Part shown: in pieces, positions 7,483 through 15,173 of the stretch
Layout of the letters: each line of letters opens with the position of its first letter
Position numbering within the stretch: the stretch's first letter is position 1
The notes under the pieces: generated by a model
Databases searched by the model: none
What the model was told of the DNA's origin: nothing
What the model saw: only the letters and a program-made list of their open reading frames with translations
Translations under genes and position numbers: made by a program
From: Amycolatopsis tucumanensis
GTDB taxonomy: Bacteria > Actinomycetota > Actinomycetes > Mycobacteriales > Pseudonocardiaceae
Assembly: GCF_021654135.1 (NCBI RefSeq)
Contig: NZ_JAKGSD010000071.1
Span: 1-36,139, forward strand
Reading direction: 5' to 3'
DNA: 36,139 bases

Positions 7483-8097
7483 TTACGGCTGGTTCGGTCC
7501 CTTTTGCGCGATTCCCACTATGCGAGGTGCGACGACGGACACCTTGGCGCCGGGCGGGAAGATCAATTCCCTGCAGTGTGACACAACGAACCCGGCGGCC
7601 TCGATCGCGGTACGGGTCTCGCGGTTGGGCAGGCACCCGCCCATGAGCCGTGGCCAGACCAGTGCGGCGAGGTCCTGCCACCGCGCACGCAGCGGCGACC
7701 GGGCGCGGACGTGCTCGTAGAACCGCAGCCGCCCGCCGGGCCGGAGCACGCGCCGGAACTCGGCGAGCGCGGCGGCCTGGTCGGGGACCGAGCACAACAC
7801 GCCGCTGACCACGACCTCGTCGACGGACCCGTCCGGCAGCGGCAGGCGGTCGGCGCGCGCGTCCAGGACGGGGACGCCCGACTTCGCCGCCTCGGCCCGC
7901 AGGGTCGGCTCCGGCTCGACGGCCGTGAGGTCCACACCGGGCGGGTAGTGGGGGAAGTTCAGCCCGGTGCCCGCCCCGACTTCGAGCACGCGCCCCCGTG
8001 CGCCCGCGAGGAGCTCCCGCCGGAGCGCGGCGCCGCCCCGGGCCTCGTTCCGGGCGCCGATGCGCTTGAACAGCCACGCGAAGAAGCGGTTCGCCAT
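7483..8097 (-). CDS. Class I SAM-dependent methyltransferase (METTL7-like)
   Basis: A 204-residue methyltransferase. The N-terminal MANRFFAWLFKRIGARNEARG is amphipathic and may touch membranes. Motif I is VLEVGAGTGLNFPHYPPGVDL, followed by the acidic residue in TAVEPEP, a motif II-like ADRLPLPDGSVDEVV, and LRPGGRLRFYEHVR. This arrangement, with GLNFPHYP, is typical of the METTL7/UbiE-like family acting on lipids, quinones or thiols; the substrate is unknown. ATG 8097 is preceded by TAGCGT with a 6-base gap and no Shine-Dalgarno sequence, so it is probably leaderless. Its first 139 bases lie inside the 3' end of the Ada-N-like gene in another frame. Confidence 0.9.
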   Translation of the reverse strand: MANRFFAWLFKRIGARNEARGGAALRRELLAGARGRVLEVGAGTGLNFPHYPPGVDLTAVEPEPTLRAEAAKSGVPVLDARADRLPLPDGSVDEVVVSGVLCSVPDQAAALAEFRRVLRPGGRLRFYEHVRARSPLRARWQDLAALVWPRLMGGCLPNRETRTAIEAAGFVVSHCRELIFPPGAKVSVVAPRIVGIAQKGPNQP

Positions 8098-8357
8098 GCC
8101 TCGACGCTAGGGGAGGTTCGCCAGCGCCGGTACCGGTCCGGCAGGCAGACCGCGCAGGGCCGGTACCCGGCGGCGATCGCGGTCGGCTCGTCGGCGAAGA
8201 AGACGCGGTGCCGGGCGTAGTGGCCGCGCGCCAGGGCGCGCCGGGCGGACGGGCAGGTGAGCAGGCCGTAGATCCGCAACCGCCGGTGGCCGCCCAGGGT
8301 GCCGGGGTCGGTGCTGCGGTAGGGGCGCCCGTCGGCGCCGAGGAGGGTGTAGGGCAC
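7959..8357 (-). CDS. Single-domain Ada N-terminal zinc-domain protein
   Basis: The first ~85 residues match the Ada metal-binding domain: YTLLGADGRPYRS, then LRIYGLLTCPSAR, then FFADEPTAIAAGYRPCAVC. In E. coli Ada the domain uses four cysteines, and the first (C38, in Y-C-R-P-S-C) accepts methyl groups from DNA phosphotriesters. Here that residue is glycine (Y-G-L-L-T-C), while the other three are kept. It is therefore unlikely to be a methyl acceptor and may be only a structural or DNA-binding domain. The start is uncertain; GTG 8357 gives VPYTLLGADG, but no ribosome binding site is visible. The tail after residue ~88 is arginine/serine-rich and overlaps the methyltransferase gene. A one-base shift would end the protein at a TAG near 8107, so the tail may come from a frameshift. 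Confidence 0.6.
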   Translation of the reverse strand: MPYTLLGADGRPYRSTDPGTLGGHRRLRIYGLLTCPSARRALARGHYARHRVFFADEPTAIAAGYRPCAVCLPDRYRRWRTSPSVEAWRTASSRGCSSASAPGTRPGAAPRSGGSSSRAHGGACSKSGRAPG

Positions 8358-8662
8358 GGTTCGAGGGTGCCGGGGTGGGAGGGGTGCGCTGGCGTGTTCC
8401 GGTCGTGGCGCTCGGCGGAGGTGGCGCACAGCAGCCGCGGCGGTCATGTGGCGGGTCGGCGGCGGGGCAAGCGCGGCGGCGGGGCAGCGGCGGGTCAGGT
8501 GCGGTGGCGGTCAGAGGTCGGGGCGCCGGTCAGCGCCGTCGCGGCCAGCGGCCGGGCGCACTGTCGAGGCGAGTAGCGGCCATCGGCCGCAGCAGCCAGC
8601 GGCCGATGAGCGTGCGCTCCGCGGAACCGGCCTCAGCGGCGCCGATCCCGGACCTCCCCACA
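8358..8662. other. GGC-rich intergenic region
   Basis: About 300 bases between the Ada-N-like gene and merR. It is rich in GGC/GCG runs, so long open frames appear by chance and none looks like a protein. It contains one strong hairpin (8581-8608). If the Ada-N gene starts further upstream (ATG at 8447), part of this region would be coding, but that extension is an arginine/proline-rich stretch without support. Confidence 0.4.
8581..8608 (-). terminator. Hairpin downstream of merR
   Basis: CATCGGCCGC (8581-8590) and GCGGCCGATG (8599-8608) are perfect inverted repeats of 10 bp with an 8-base loop. They lie 55 bases past the merR stop codon on the minus strand. There is no U-tract, as is usual in high-GC actinomycetes. 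Confidence 0.5.
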
Positions 8663-9073
8663 TCACTCCACAGTGGACCCCGCCGGTTCCCACAATCCCA
8701 CGGCCCGGCCATTCGCCACGTGTTCCTCGTACACCGCCACCTTGTGCCGGATCACCGCGAGGCTCTCCTGCAGCTCCGCGATCCGCTCCCGCACCCGCTC
8801 CTCGTGCTCGCGCAGCAGCGCCAGCCTCTCGGGTTCGTTGCCCCTCCCCTGCCGCACCAGTGCGGCGAACCGGCGGATCTCCTCCAGCGGCATCCCCGAC
8901 GCTCGGAACCTTGTGCAGTACCGCAACCACTCGACGTCCGCCTCGCGGTAGACGCGCCTGCCGCTCGCGTTCCGGGCCACCGGGCTCGCCAGCAGGCCCT
9001 CCCGCTCGTAGAGCCGCAACGTGTGCACGCTCAGCCCGGTGCGCCGCGCGACCTCGCCGATGCTCAAGTCCAC
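8663..9073 (-). CDS. MerR-family transcriptional regulator
   Basis: A 136-residue MerR regulator. The winged helix is LSIGEVARRTGLSVHTLRLYEREGLL (split by length: IGEVARRTGLSVHTLRLYE at residues 5-23), with the wing NASGRRVYREADVEWL. A long dimerisation helix follows (EEIRRFAALVRQG to ERIAELQESLAVIRHKVAVYEEH). There is no cysteine pattern for metals in the C-terminus, so this is an organic-ligand or stress-type member (AdhR/NmlR-like layout). GTG 9073 is preceded by TAGGCT at a six-base gap, so it is probably leaderless. It is divergent from the SDR gene and should activate it through the 19-bp-spacer promoter between them. Confidence 0.93.
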   Translation of the reverse strand: MDLSIGEVARRTGLSVHTLRLYEREGLLASPVARNASGRRVYREADVEWLRYCTRFRASGMPLEEIRRFAALVRQGRGNEPERLALLREHEERVRERIAELQESLAVIRHKVAVYEEHVANGRAVGLWEPAGSTVE

Positions 9074-9079
9074 CGGACC

Positions 9080-9118
9080 AGCCTAACTTGACCTAGACGC
9101 CGCTCTAACTCCTAGCGT
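9080..9118. promoter_or_regulatory. MerR-type 19-bp-spacer promoter (SDR) with overlapping merR promoter
   Basis: On the plus strand TTGACC (9088-9093) and TAGCGT (9113-9118) are separated by exactly 19 bases, the long spacer that MerR proteins untwist. The ATG of the SDR follows 7 bases after TAGCGT, predicting a leaderless mRNA. On the minus strand TTAGAG (9108-9103) and TAGGCT (9085-9080), with a 17-base spacer, would drive merR, again six bases before its GTG. The spacer holds a TAGA/TCTA dyad. Both promoters share the same DNA, so MerR binding should repress itself and activate the SDR. Confidence 0.7.
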
Positions 9119-9125
9119 CGCGGCC

Positions 9126-10049
9126 ATGATCCAGAAACCACTGGGCACCGGCTTCGGCGCCCGCACCACCGCGGCCGACGTCCTCGCCGGCGTCGACCTG
9201 ACCGGCAGGCTCGCGATCGTCACCGGCGGCTACTCGGGCATCGGCCTGGCCGCCACCCGCGCGCTCACCCAGGCCGGCGCGCACGTCGTGGTTCCCGCGC
9301 GCCGCCCGGAAGCCGCACGCGAAGCGGCCGAAGTGGACGAACTCGATCTCGCCGACCTGGGCAGCGTGCGCCGGTTCGCCGAGCGGTTCCTCGCCTCCGG
9401 CCGCCGCATCGACATCCTCATCGCGGGTGCCGGCATCATGGCCGCCCCGGAAACCCGCGTCGGGCCCGGCTGGGAGTCGCACTTCGCCATCAACCACCTC
9501 GGGCACTTCGCGCTGGTCAACCTCCTCTGGCCGGCCCTGGCGCCGGGCGCGCGCGTCGTGGTGGTCTCCTCGGCCGGGCACCAGCTGTCCCCCATCCGCT
9601 GGCACGACATCCACTTCGACACCGGCTACGACCGCTGGCTCGCCTACGCCCAGTCCAAAACCGCCAACGCGCTCTTCGCGTTGCAGCTGGACGTCCTCGG
9701 CCGGGAGCGCGCCCGCGCGTTCTCCCTGCACCCCGGCGCGATCCTGACGCCACTGCAACGGCACCTCGACACCGCCGACATGGTGGCGGCAGGCTGGATC
9801 GACGAGCACGGCAACCCCGCCGACCCCAGCTTCAAAACGCCCGAGCAGGGCGCGGCCACCCAGGTCTGGGCCGCCACCTCACCACAGCTCGACGGCCTCG
9901 GCGGCCTCTACTGCGAGGACTGCGACATCGCCGAGCCGACGGACAGCACGGAGATGATCGCCGGGGTCCGCGACTACGCGGTGGACCCCGCGGAGGCCGA
10001 GCGGCTCTGGACGCTGTCGGCGGAGCTGACCGGCATCAACGCGTTCTGA
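9126..10049 (+). CDS. Short-chain dehydrogenase/reductase
   Basis: A 307-residue SDR that oxidises or reduces an alcohol/carbonyl with NAD(P). The nucleotide motif TGGYSGIG is at residues 33-40, the AGAG variant of NAG near 101-103, the catalytic serine in VVVSSAGH (148-149) and YAQSK with Y174 and K178. The length and C-terminal extension (GLYCEDCDIAEP) are those of the retinol-dehydrogenase-like SDRs common in actinobacteria. The start ATG 9126 is fixed by the promoter, which leaves no leader. The gene is the target of the divergent merR. The substrate may be an aldehyde or quinone, by analogy with other MerR-SDR pairs; this is inference. Its last 14 bases overlap the convergent HD-domain gene. 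Confidence 0.92.
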   Translation: MIQKPLGTGFGARTTAADVLAGVDLTGRLAIVTGGYSGIGLAATRALTQAGAHVVVPARRPEAAREAAEVDELDLADLGSVRRFAERFLASGRRIDILIAGAGIMAAPETRVGPGWESHFAINHLGHFALVNLLWPALAPGARVVVVSSAGHQLSPIRWHDIHFDTGYDRWLAYAQSKTANALFALQLDVLGRERARAFSLHPGAILTPLQRHLDTADMVAAGWIDEHGNPADPSFKTPEQGAATQVWAATSPQLDGLGGLYCEDCDIAEPTDSTEMIAGVRDYAVDPAEAERLWTLSAELTGINAF

Positions 10050-10671
10050 GCGCGGCCAGCTCCCGCGCCAGGTTCGCCTTCGCCGCGGCCTCCCACCGCG
10101 ACCGCGCGGCCGCCGTGGCGTACAGCGGGTCCCGCGCCAGCAGGTCCGACAGCACGGCCGACCGGCCGGCGCGCCACAGCTCGTCCGAGATCGGGGCGTA
10201 TTCGGCGCGCACCGCACTGCGGTAGCGGTCGTAGGCGACCTCGTCCGCGCCGAGGATCGCGAGGTCTGCGTCGAGCAGCGCCTGCGCGGTCGCGTCCCCG
10301 TCCGGCGCGGCGTGCGTGAGCGTGGCCAGCACCAGCTCCTCGACCCGGGTCACGTGCTCCGGCCGCACCCCCGCCCGGCGCAGCCACGACACCGCCCACT
10401 CGGCGCTGCGCCGCTCGTCGTCACCGGGCCGTCCGTCGTACACGACGTCGTGTGCGGCGGCGGCCAGCGCGAGCACCGCGCGTTCCTCCGGCGGCAACCC
10501 GAGGTCCGCCGCCAGGGCCGCCGAATCCCGCAGCACCGCGAGCACGTGCGCCGTGTCGTGGTAACGGCGGTGCGGTTCCGCGTACCGGGCGGCCAAGTCC
10601 GCCGCCGCGTCCGCCGCCACACCGCCGTCGCCACCGAGCGCCCGTACCGCGCTCACCCAGTCGTTCCGCAC
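10036..10671 (-). CDS. HD-domain protein (predicted metal-dependent phosphohydrolase)
   Basis: A 211-residue all-helical protein of the HD superfamily. Metal-binding residues are visible in order: RYHDTAHVLAVL near residue 37 (H), AAAHDVVYDGRPGDDERRSA near 73 (the HD pair) and LLDADLAILG near 135 (D). The substrate, probably a nucleotide or phosphate ester, is not known for this single-domain group. The start is GTG 10671. It lies only 7 bases after the stop of the FAD oxidoreductase gene on the same strand, so both are probably one transcript under the SARP-type promoter at 12103-12135. The 3' end overlaps the SDR gene by 14 bases. Confidence 0.85.
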   Translation of the reverse strand: MRNDWVSAVRALGGDGGVAADAAADLAARYAEPHRRYHDTAHVLAVLRDSAALAADLGLPPEERAVLALAAAAHDVVYDGRPGDDERRSAEWAVSWLRRAGVRPEHVTRVEELVLATLTHAAPDGDATAQALLDADLAILGADEVAYDRYRSAVRAEYAPISDELWRAGRSAVLSDLLARDPLYATAAARSRWEAAAKANLARELAALRTR

Positions 10672-10678
10672 GCACCCA

Positions 10679-12076
10679 TCATCGCGCGGGCCGGATGTTC
10701 TGGTTGACGTGGAACACGTTCTCCGGGTCGTACTTGGCCTTCACCCGCGCCAGCCGGTCGTAGTTGTCCCGGTAGGACGCGCGCACGCGTTCCTGTCCCT
10801 CGTCGTCCATCATGAAGTTGATGTACGCCCCGCCCGCGGACGTCGGGTGCAGGTCCGACCAGTAGTCCTTCGCCCAGCGGGTCATCACGTCCACGTCGGC
10901 CGGCTCCGGCGAGACCCCGACGATCACTCCGGCCCAGCCGCCGTCGCGGTGACCGAAGGCGGTCGCGTCGGCGGGGACGCGCGCCGCGGCGCCGTCGATC
11001 GGGTACAGGTGCATCGTCGAGAACGGCGTCGGCATCGTCTGCCCGTACCGGACGTGGACGTCGATCGCCTCGTCGGTGATCTCGGTGAAGAAATCCGCCT
11101 TCCAGTACCACTGCAGACCGGCCGGGTACAGGGCGTCGAACGCGGTCTGCAGGACGTTGTGCGGCATCTCGTGCAGGCCCATCACCAGCGGCGAACCGTA
11201 GGTCTTCACCGGCTCCAGCACCTCGTCCGCGCGGTCGTGCGGCCCGGTGTAGCACCAGACGATCCCGCACGCCTTGCGTCCCCACAGCTGTTCGGGGAAC
11301 GGCGGTGCCGGCGGGATGGTCAGCAGCCCGAACCAGCCGGACAGCTCCTCCGGCAGCGACGGCAGCAGCTCGCGGTACCAGCGCATCACGTCCGGGGTGT
11401 CCGCCAGGTCGTACAGCACCGGCCCGCCGATGATGACGCCGTGCTCGCCGATGTCGTGGGCGCGGAACGTGAACGAGGTGACCACGCCGAAGTTGCCGCC
11501 GCCGCCGCGCAGCGCCCAGAACAGGTCCGGGTGGGAGGTCTCGCTGGCGATCACCAGGGTGCCGTCGGCGAGCACGACGTCGGCCGAGAGCAGGTTGTCG
11601 ACGGTGAGCCCGAACTTCCGGGCCAGATAGCCGACCCCGCCGCCGAGCGTCAGCCCCGCCACACCGGTGGAGCCGAGGAACCCGCACGGCACGGCCATTC
11701 CGAACGGGACGGTGGCGTGGTCGACGTCGGCCCACGTGCACCCCGCGTCGACGCGGACGGTGTGGTGCTCGGGGTCGACGGTGGTGCTGTGCAGCAACGC
11801 GAAGTCGATCACCAGTGCGTCGTCGGCGACGCCGAGCCCGCCGGCGTTGTGGCCGCCGCCGCGCACGGCGATCGTGATGTCGTGCGCCCGCGCGAACTTC
11901 ACGCAGGCGACCACGTCCGCGGTGTCGCGCACCCGGACGATCGCGGACGGCCGCCGGTCGATGGACCCGTTGTAGACGGCGCGGGCCGCGTCGTACCCGG
12001 GGTCCGACGGGAGCACGAGGTCACCGCGCAGGGTGGCGGCGAGCTCCTCGTACGGTGCGGTGGCGATGGTGGTCAT
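10679..12076 (-). CDS. Berberine-bridge-type FAD-linked oxidoreductase
   Basis: A 465-residue flavoenzyme of the VAO/BBE family. The FAD domain includes RPSAIVRVRDTADV, the covalent histidine in VRGGGHNAGG (H76) and GVAGLTLGGGVGYLARKFG (about 138-156). Bicovalent relatives carry a second flavin-linking cysteine just before that segment; here the position is leucine (residue 134 in GFLGSTG), so only the 8-alpha-histidyl bond is expected. The C-terminal NQNIRP is the end of the BBE domain. Such enzymes oxidise sugars or tailor secondary metabolites. There is no signal peptide. The start ATG 12076 has GAGGAGGA upstream. The SARP-type box in front and the SARP regulator gene beyond it suggest dedicated activation; the HD gene follows 7 bases downstream. 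Confidence 0.93.
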   Translation of the reverse strand: MTTIATAPYEELAATLRGDLVLPSDPGYDAARAVYNGSIDRRPSAIVRVRDTADVVACVKFARAHDITIAVRGGGHNAGGLGVADDALVIDFALLHSTTVDPEHHTVRVDAGCTWADVDHATVPFGMAVPCGFLGSTGVAGLTLGGGVGYLARKFGLTVDNLLSADVVLADGTLVIASETSHPDLFWALRGGGGNFGVVTSFTFRAHDIGEHGVIIGGPVLYDLADTPDVMRWYRELLPSLPEELSGWFGLLTIPPAPPFPEQLWGRKACGIVWCYTGPHDRADEVLEPVKTYGSPLVMGLHEMPHNVLQTAFDALYPAGLQWYWKADFFTEITDEAIDVHVRYGQTMPTPFSTMHLYPIDGAAARVPADATAFGHRDGGWAGVIVGVSPEPADVDVMTRWAKDYWSDLHPTSAGGAYINFMMDDEGQERVRASYRDNYDRLARVKAKYDPENVFHVNQNIRPAR

Positions 12077-12102
12077 GGTTCCTCCTCAGGTGGGTCGCCA
12101 CG

Positions 12103-12135
12103 ACGCTAGGGACCGGGCGTTCGCGCAGCGTTCGC
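12103..12135 (-). promoter_or_regulatory. SARP-type direct-repeat box and -10 element before the FAD oxidoreductase
   Basis: On the minus strand, two identical octamers GCGAACGC (12135-12128 and 12124-12117) repeat with a period of exactly 11 bp, one helical turn. The second ends 8 bases before TAGCGT (12108-12103). Direct repeats with 11-bp period placed 8 bp from a -10 hexamer are the established design of SARP-activated promoters (AfsR, DnrI, ActII-ORF4), where the repeats replace the -35 box. The predicted start lies about 20 bases before ATG 12076. The only SARP gene in the window is immediately upstream. Confidence 0.7.
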
Positions 12136-12145
12136 CCGCGCGGGC

Positions 12146-15130
12146 TCAGCCGGAGCCTGCCCGAACGGCGAGGTCGTGCTCGCACCGCCGCACCAGTGCG
12201 AGGCTGCCCTGTGCCCTGGCCAGCCGCACCGCGGAGCGCAGCCGGGACACCGCCGTGCCCGGGTCGTCGAGGGCGGCGCGCTTGCGCATCACCTCGGGCA
12301 TCCACCACACGTCGTCGCGGGCCTGCCCGGCGACTATCGCCGCGTCCAGGGTCGCGCGGGCCGCGTCCGGGCCGGACAGGTCGGCGAGCAGCGCGAGCCA
12401 GTACGGCATCCGCGCGAACGAGCCCTCCGCGCGCAGGTTGTCGATGCCGCGCCGGGCGACCTCGGGCCGGCCGGTCCGCCAGCCGCCCAGCACCAGGCCC
12501 CACTCCCGGTAGTAGGCGAAGCCGTAGCGGTCGCACAGCTCGCCCAGCTCGCGCACGGTGTCGCCGAGCCGGTCCACCTCGCCGCACATCTGGTAGGTGA
12601 TCCCGGCGTAGGCGAGCCCGACGGCGAGGCTGTATGGGTGCTCCGCCGACCGGGCGAGATCGATCGCGTCCTGGCAGGCGGCCAGCGCCTCCCCGGTGTG
12701 GCCCAGCAGCCAGTGCGGGTGCGCGGCCCACCCCGTCGCGTGCACGTCCGGGCGGGTGCCGACGGTCAGCGACGGGGCGCCGCGGGACAGTTTCACGGCG
12801 AGGTCGAAGTGCTGCAGCGCCTCGGCGGGCCGCCCGAGGCTGCACGCGCTCCCGCCGTACACGAAGTGCGCCGCCCCACGCAGTTCCGAGTCCGGGTCGA
12901 CGAGGTCCAGCACGTTCGTGGCGACCTCGTAGGCATCGGCGGTGCGGCCCTGCACGAAGCGGGACGCCCACAGCCCGACCATCGCGGTGAGCATCGAATC
13001 CTGCTGCCCCAGGCGTTTGGCGAGGGCGATGGTGCGCTCCAGGGCCTGCTGCAGCTGCGGCGAGGCGTACCCGTGGCGGGCGTTGAGCGGCGCCGCCATC
13101 GTCTCCAGTATCGCCAGTTCCTGACGGGCGGACTCGGCGCTGTCCGGCTGGGCCCGCACGATGTCCAGCGCCTCCTGGTGCAGCCGGATCGCCTCGGCGT
13201 GGGCGAAGGTGCTGGACGCGAAGGCCGCGGCGCGCCGGTAGTAGCCGACCGCGCGGTCCGGGCGGCCGCCCCGCGCGTACTGCTCCGCGAGACGCCCGGA
13301 CACCGGGTCGGTGTCTCCGGCGTGCAGCAGCTCCAGCGCCTGCGCGATGCGCCGGTGCAGCAGCCAGCGGTTGGGCGGGCTGACCAGGCGGTAGGCGGTG
13401 TCCCGGAGCAGGTCGTGGCTGAAGTCGTAGCCGCCGCCGATCTCCTGGATGATGCGGCGCCGCCACAGCTCGTCGACGGCCTGCACGACCGTGTCCGGTT
13501 CGAGGTCGCTGGCCTCGGTGAGCAGGGCGAGCGTGAAGTCCCGGCCGACCGCGGCGGCGAGCCCGGCGATCTTGCGCGCGGCGGGGCTCGCCTGCTCCAC
13601 GCGGTTGCGCAGCACGTCGGTGAGGTCGCTGCCGGGCAGTGCCTTGCCCCGCACGGCTTCGACGACGTAGAGCGGGAACCCGCCGGTGGTGGCCTGCAGC
13701 AGCGCGCGGTCCGCGGGGGCGAGCGGCTGCCCGGAGATCAGCTCGGCCAGCCGGGCGGATTCGGTGATCTCCAACGGGTTCAGCGTCAGCTCGGTGAGCA
13801 GGCCGGTGGCCCGCATGCGGGTGGTCCACTCGGCGAGCTCCGGCCACTCGCCGTCGGTGCGCAGGGTCGCGGCGACGAGGACCGGCGCGTCCGGGGTGAG
13901 GCCGAGGCAGAACGTGAGGAACGCCAGGGTTTCCTGGTCGCACCACTGCAGGTTGTCCAGCACCAGCAGCATCGGGCGGCCGGTGCCGGTGAGCGCTCTC
14001 GCCAGGCCCTCGAAGAAGCGGTGCCGCTGCCAGGCGTCCACCATCGCGCGGGGGCCGGTGTCCGGGTCGCTCCGCGACCGGCCGGCGGGCACGAGGCGGT
14101 CCACTTCGGCGCGCCACACCGGTTCCAGGTTCGCGGTCGCGGCCCGCACCGCGGGGGCACGCAGCCAGTCGGCGACCGGCGCCAGCGGCAGCCGTCCTGG
14201 CGTGCCGAAGCACTGGGAGGTGGCCACGATCGCACCATGCGCCCGTGCGGCGGAGGCGACTTCGGCGACCAGCCTGCTCTTGCCGACGCCCGCGCCGCCG
14301 CACACCAGCACGAGCCCGGGGCGGCCTGCCGCCGCCGTCTGCCAGACGCGCGAGAGGAGTGCGATCTCCCGGCCGCGCCCGACGAGCCCGGTGGTGCCGG
14401 GGCGCGGGCCCGTCGCGTCGCCGGCCAGCAGGCGGCGCAGGGCCCGGCGCGTCGTCTCGTCCGGGACGACGCCGAGTTCGCGTTCCAGGGTGGACGCGCA
14501 GTGGTGGTAGGTGCTGACCGCGCTGGCCCGGTCCCCCATCGCGGCCTGCAGGTCCATCAGCGTGCGGTAGCCCTGTTCCTCCAGCGGGCGCAACTGGATC
14601 CGCCTGCGGGCGGCCTCCGCGGCGCCGGGCAGGTCGCCGCGGCTCTTCCTGGCCTGACACAGCAGATCGCACAGCCGGACGCAGGACGATTCCAGCGCGG
14701 CACGCGGCTCGATCACCCATTCGTCGTTGATGCCGGGCAGGAATTCACCGTGGTAGAGCGCGATCGCGGCCGGTGCGTGTTCGAGCACCCCGTCGCCGGT
14801 CTGGGCCGCCGCGCGGGCCAGTTCGAAGTCGCGCACGTCGACGCGGACGCCCGCGGTGTCGCGCCAGCACAGATCCTTCGCGGTGACGACCAGGCAGTCC
14901 TGGCCGAGGGTGTGGCGCAGGTGGTGCAGTTCGCGGCGGAGGTTGGTCAGCGCCTGCGGTTCGGACGAGTCGGGCCAGAACAGTTCGGCGATGCGCTGCC
15001 GCGGCTGGGGCACGCCCGCGTGCACGACGAGGTAGGCGACGAGCGCGACGGTGCGCGGCGAACGGGTCACCACCGAACCGTCCGCTTCGTCGAGAATTGC
15101 CTGCTCTCCCAGCAGGGAGACCCGCAGCAT
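12146..15130 (-). CDS. AfsR-like SARP regulator with ATPase and TPR domains
   Basis: A 994-residue regulator. Residues 1-90 form an OmpR-like winged helix (VSLLGEQAILDEADG, SPRTVALVAYLVVHAGVPQP, ALTNLRRELHHLRHTLG). Residues ~95-240 are the bacterial transcriptional activation domain (DFELARAAAQTGDG to YHHCASTLERELGVVPDE). An AAA/STAND-like ATPase follows, with Walker A GGAGVGKS at 278-285 and Walker B MLLVLDNLQWCD. The remaining ~500 residues are helical repeats of TPR type. This is the large SARP design. ATG 15130 starts the family-typical LRVSLLG; TACTCT stands six bases before it and there is no good Shine-Dalgarno sequence. It probably activates the FAD oxidoreductase-HD operon directly downstream through the direct repeats at 12117-12135. 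It follows the MocR gene by 43 bases. Confidence 0.92.
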   Translation of the reverse strand: MLRVSLLGEQAILDEADGSVVTRSPRTVALVAYLVVHAGVPQPRQRIAELFWPDSSEPQALTNLRRELHHLRHTLGQDCLVVTAKDLCWRDTAGVRVDVRDFELARAAAQTGDGVLEHAPAAIALYHGEFLPGINDEWVIEPRAALESSCVRLCDLLCQARKSRGDLPGAAEAARRRIQLRPLEEQGYRTLMDLQAAMGDRASAVSTYHHCASTLERELGVVPDETTRRALRRLLAGDATGPRPGTTGLVGRGREIALLSRVWQTAAAGRPGLVLVCGGAGVGKSRLVAEVASAARAHGAIVATSQCFGTPGRLPLAPVADWLRAPAVRAATANLEPVWRAEVDRLVPAGRSRSDPDTGPRAMVDAWQRHRFFEGLARALTGTGRPMLLVLDNLQWCDQETLAFLTFCLGLTPDAPVLVAATLRTDGEWPELAEWTTRMRATGLLTELTLNPLEITESARLAELISGQPLAPADRALLQATTGGFPLYVVEAVRGKALPGSDLTDVLRNRVEQASPAARKIAGLAAAVGRDFTLALLTEASDLEPDTVVQAVDELWRRRIIQEIGGGYDFSHDLLRDTAYRLVSPPNRWLLHRRIAQALELLHAGDTDPVSGRLAEQYARGGRPDRAVGYYRRAAAFASSTFAHAEAIRLHQEALDIVRAQPDSAESARQELAILETMAAPLNARHGYASPQLQQALERTIALAKRLGQQDSMLTAMVGLWASRFVQGRTADAYEVATNVLDLVDPDSELRGAAHFVYGGSACSLGRPAEALQHFDLAVKLSRGAPSLTVGTRPDVHATGWAAHPHWLLGHTGEALAACQDAIDLARSAEHPYSLAVGLAYAGITYQMCGEVDRLGDTVRELGELCDRYGFAYYREWGLVLGGWRTGRPEVARRGIDNLRAEGSFARMPYWLALLADLSGPDAARATLDAAIVAGQARDDVWWMPEVMRKRAALDDPGTAVSRLRSAVRLARAQGSLALVRRCEHDLAVRAGSG

Positions 15131-15173
15131 CCCGCCAGAGTAGACCGCGAGGCGGGTCCGATCGACGGAATGC

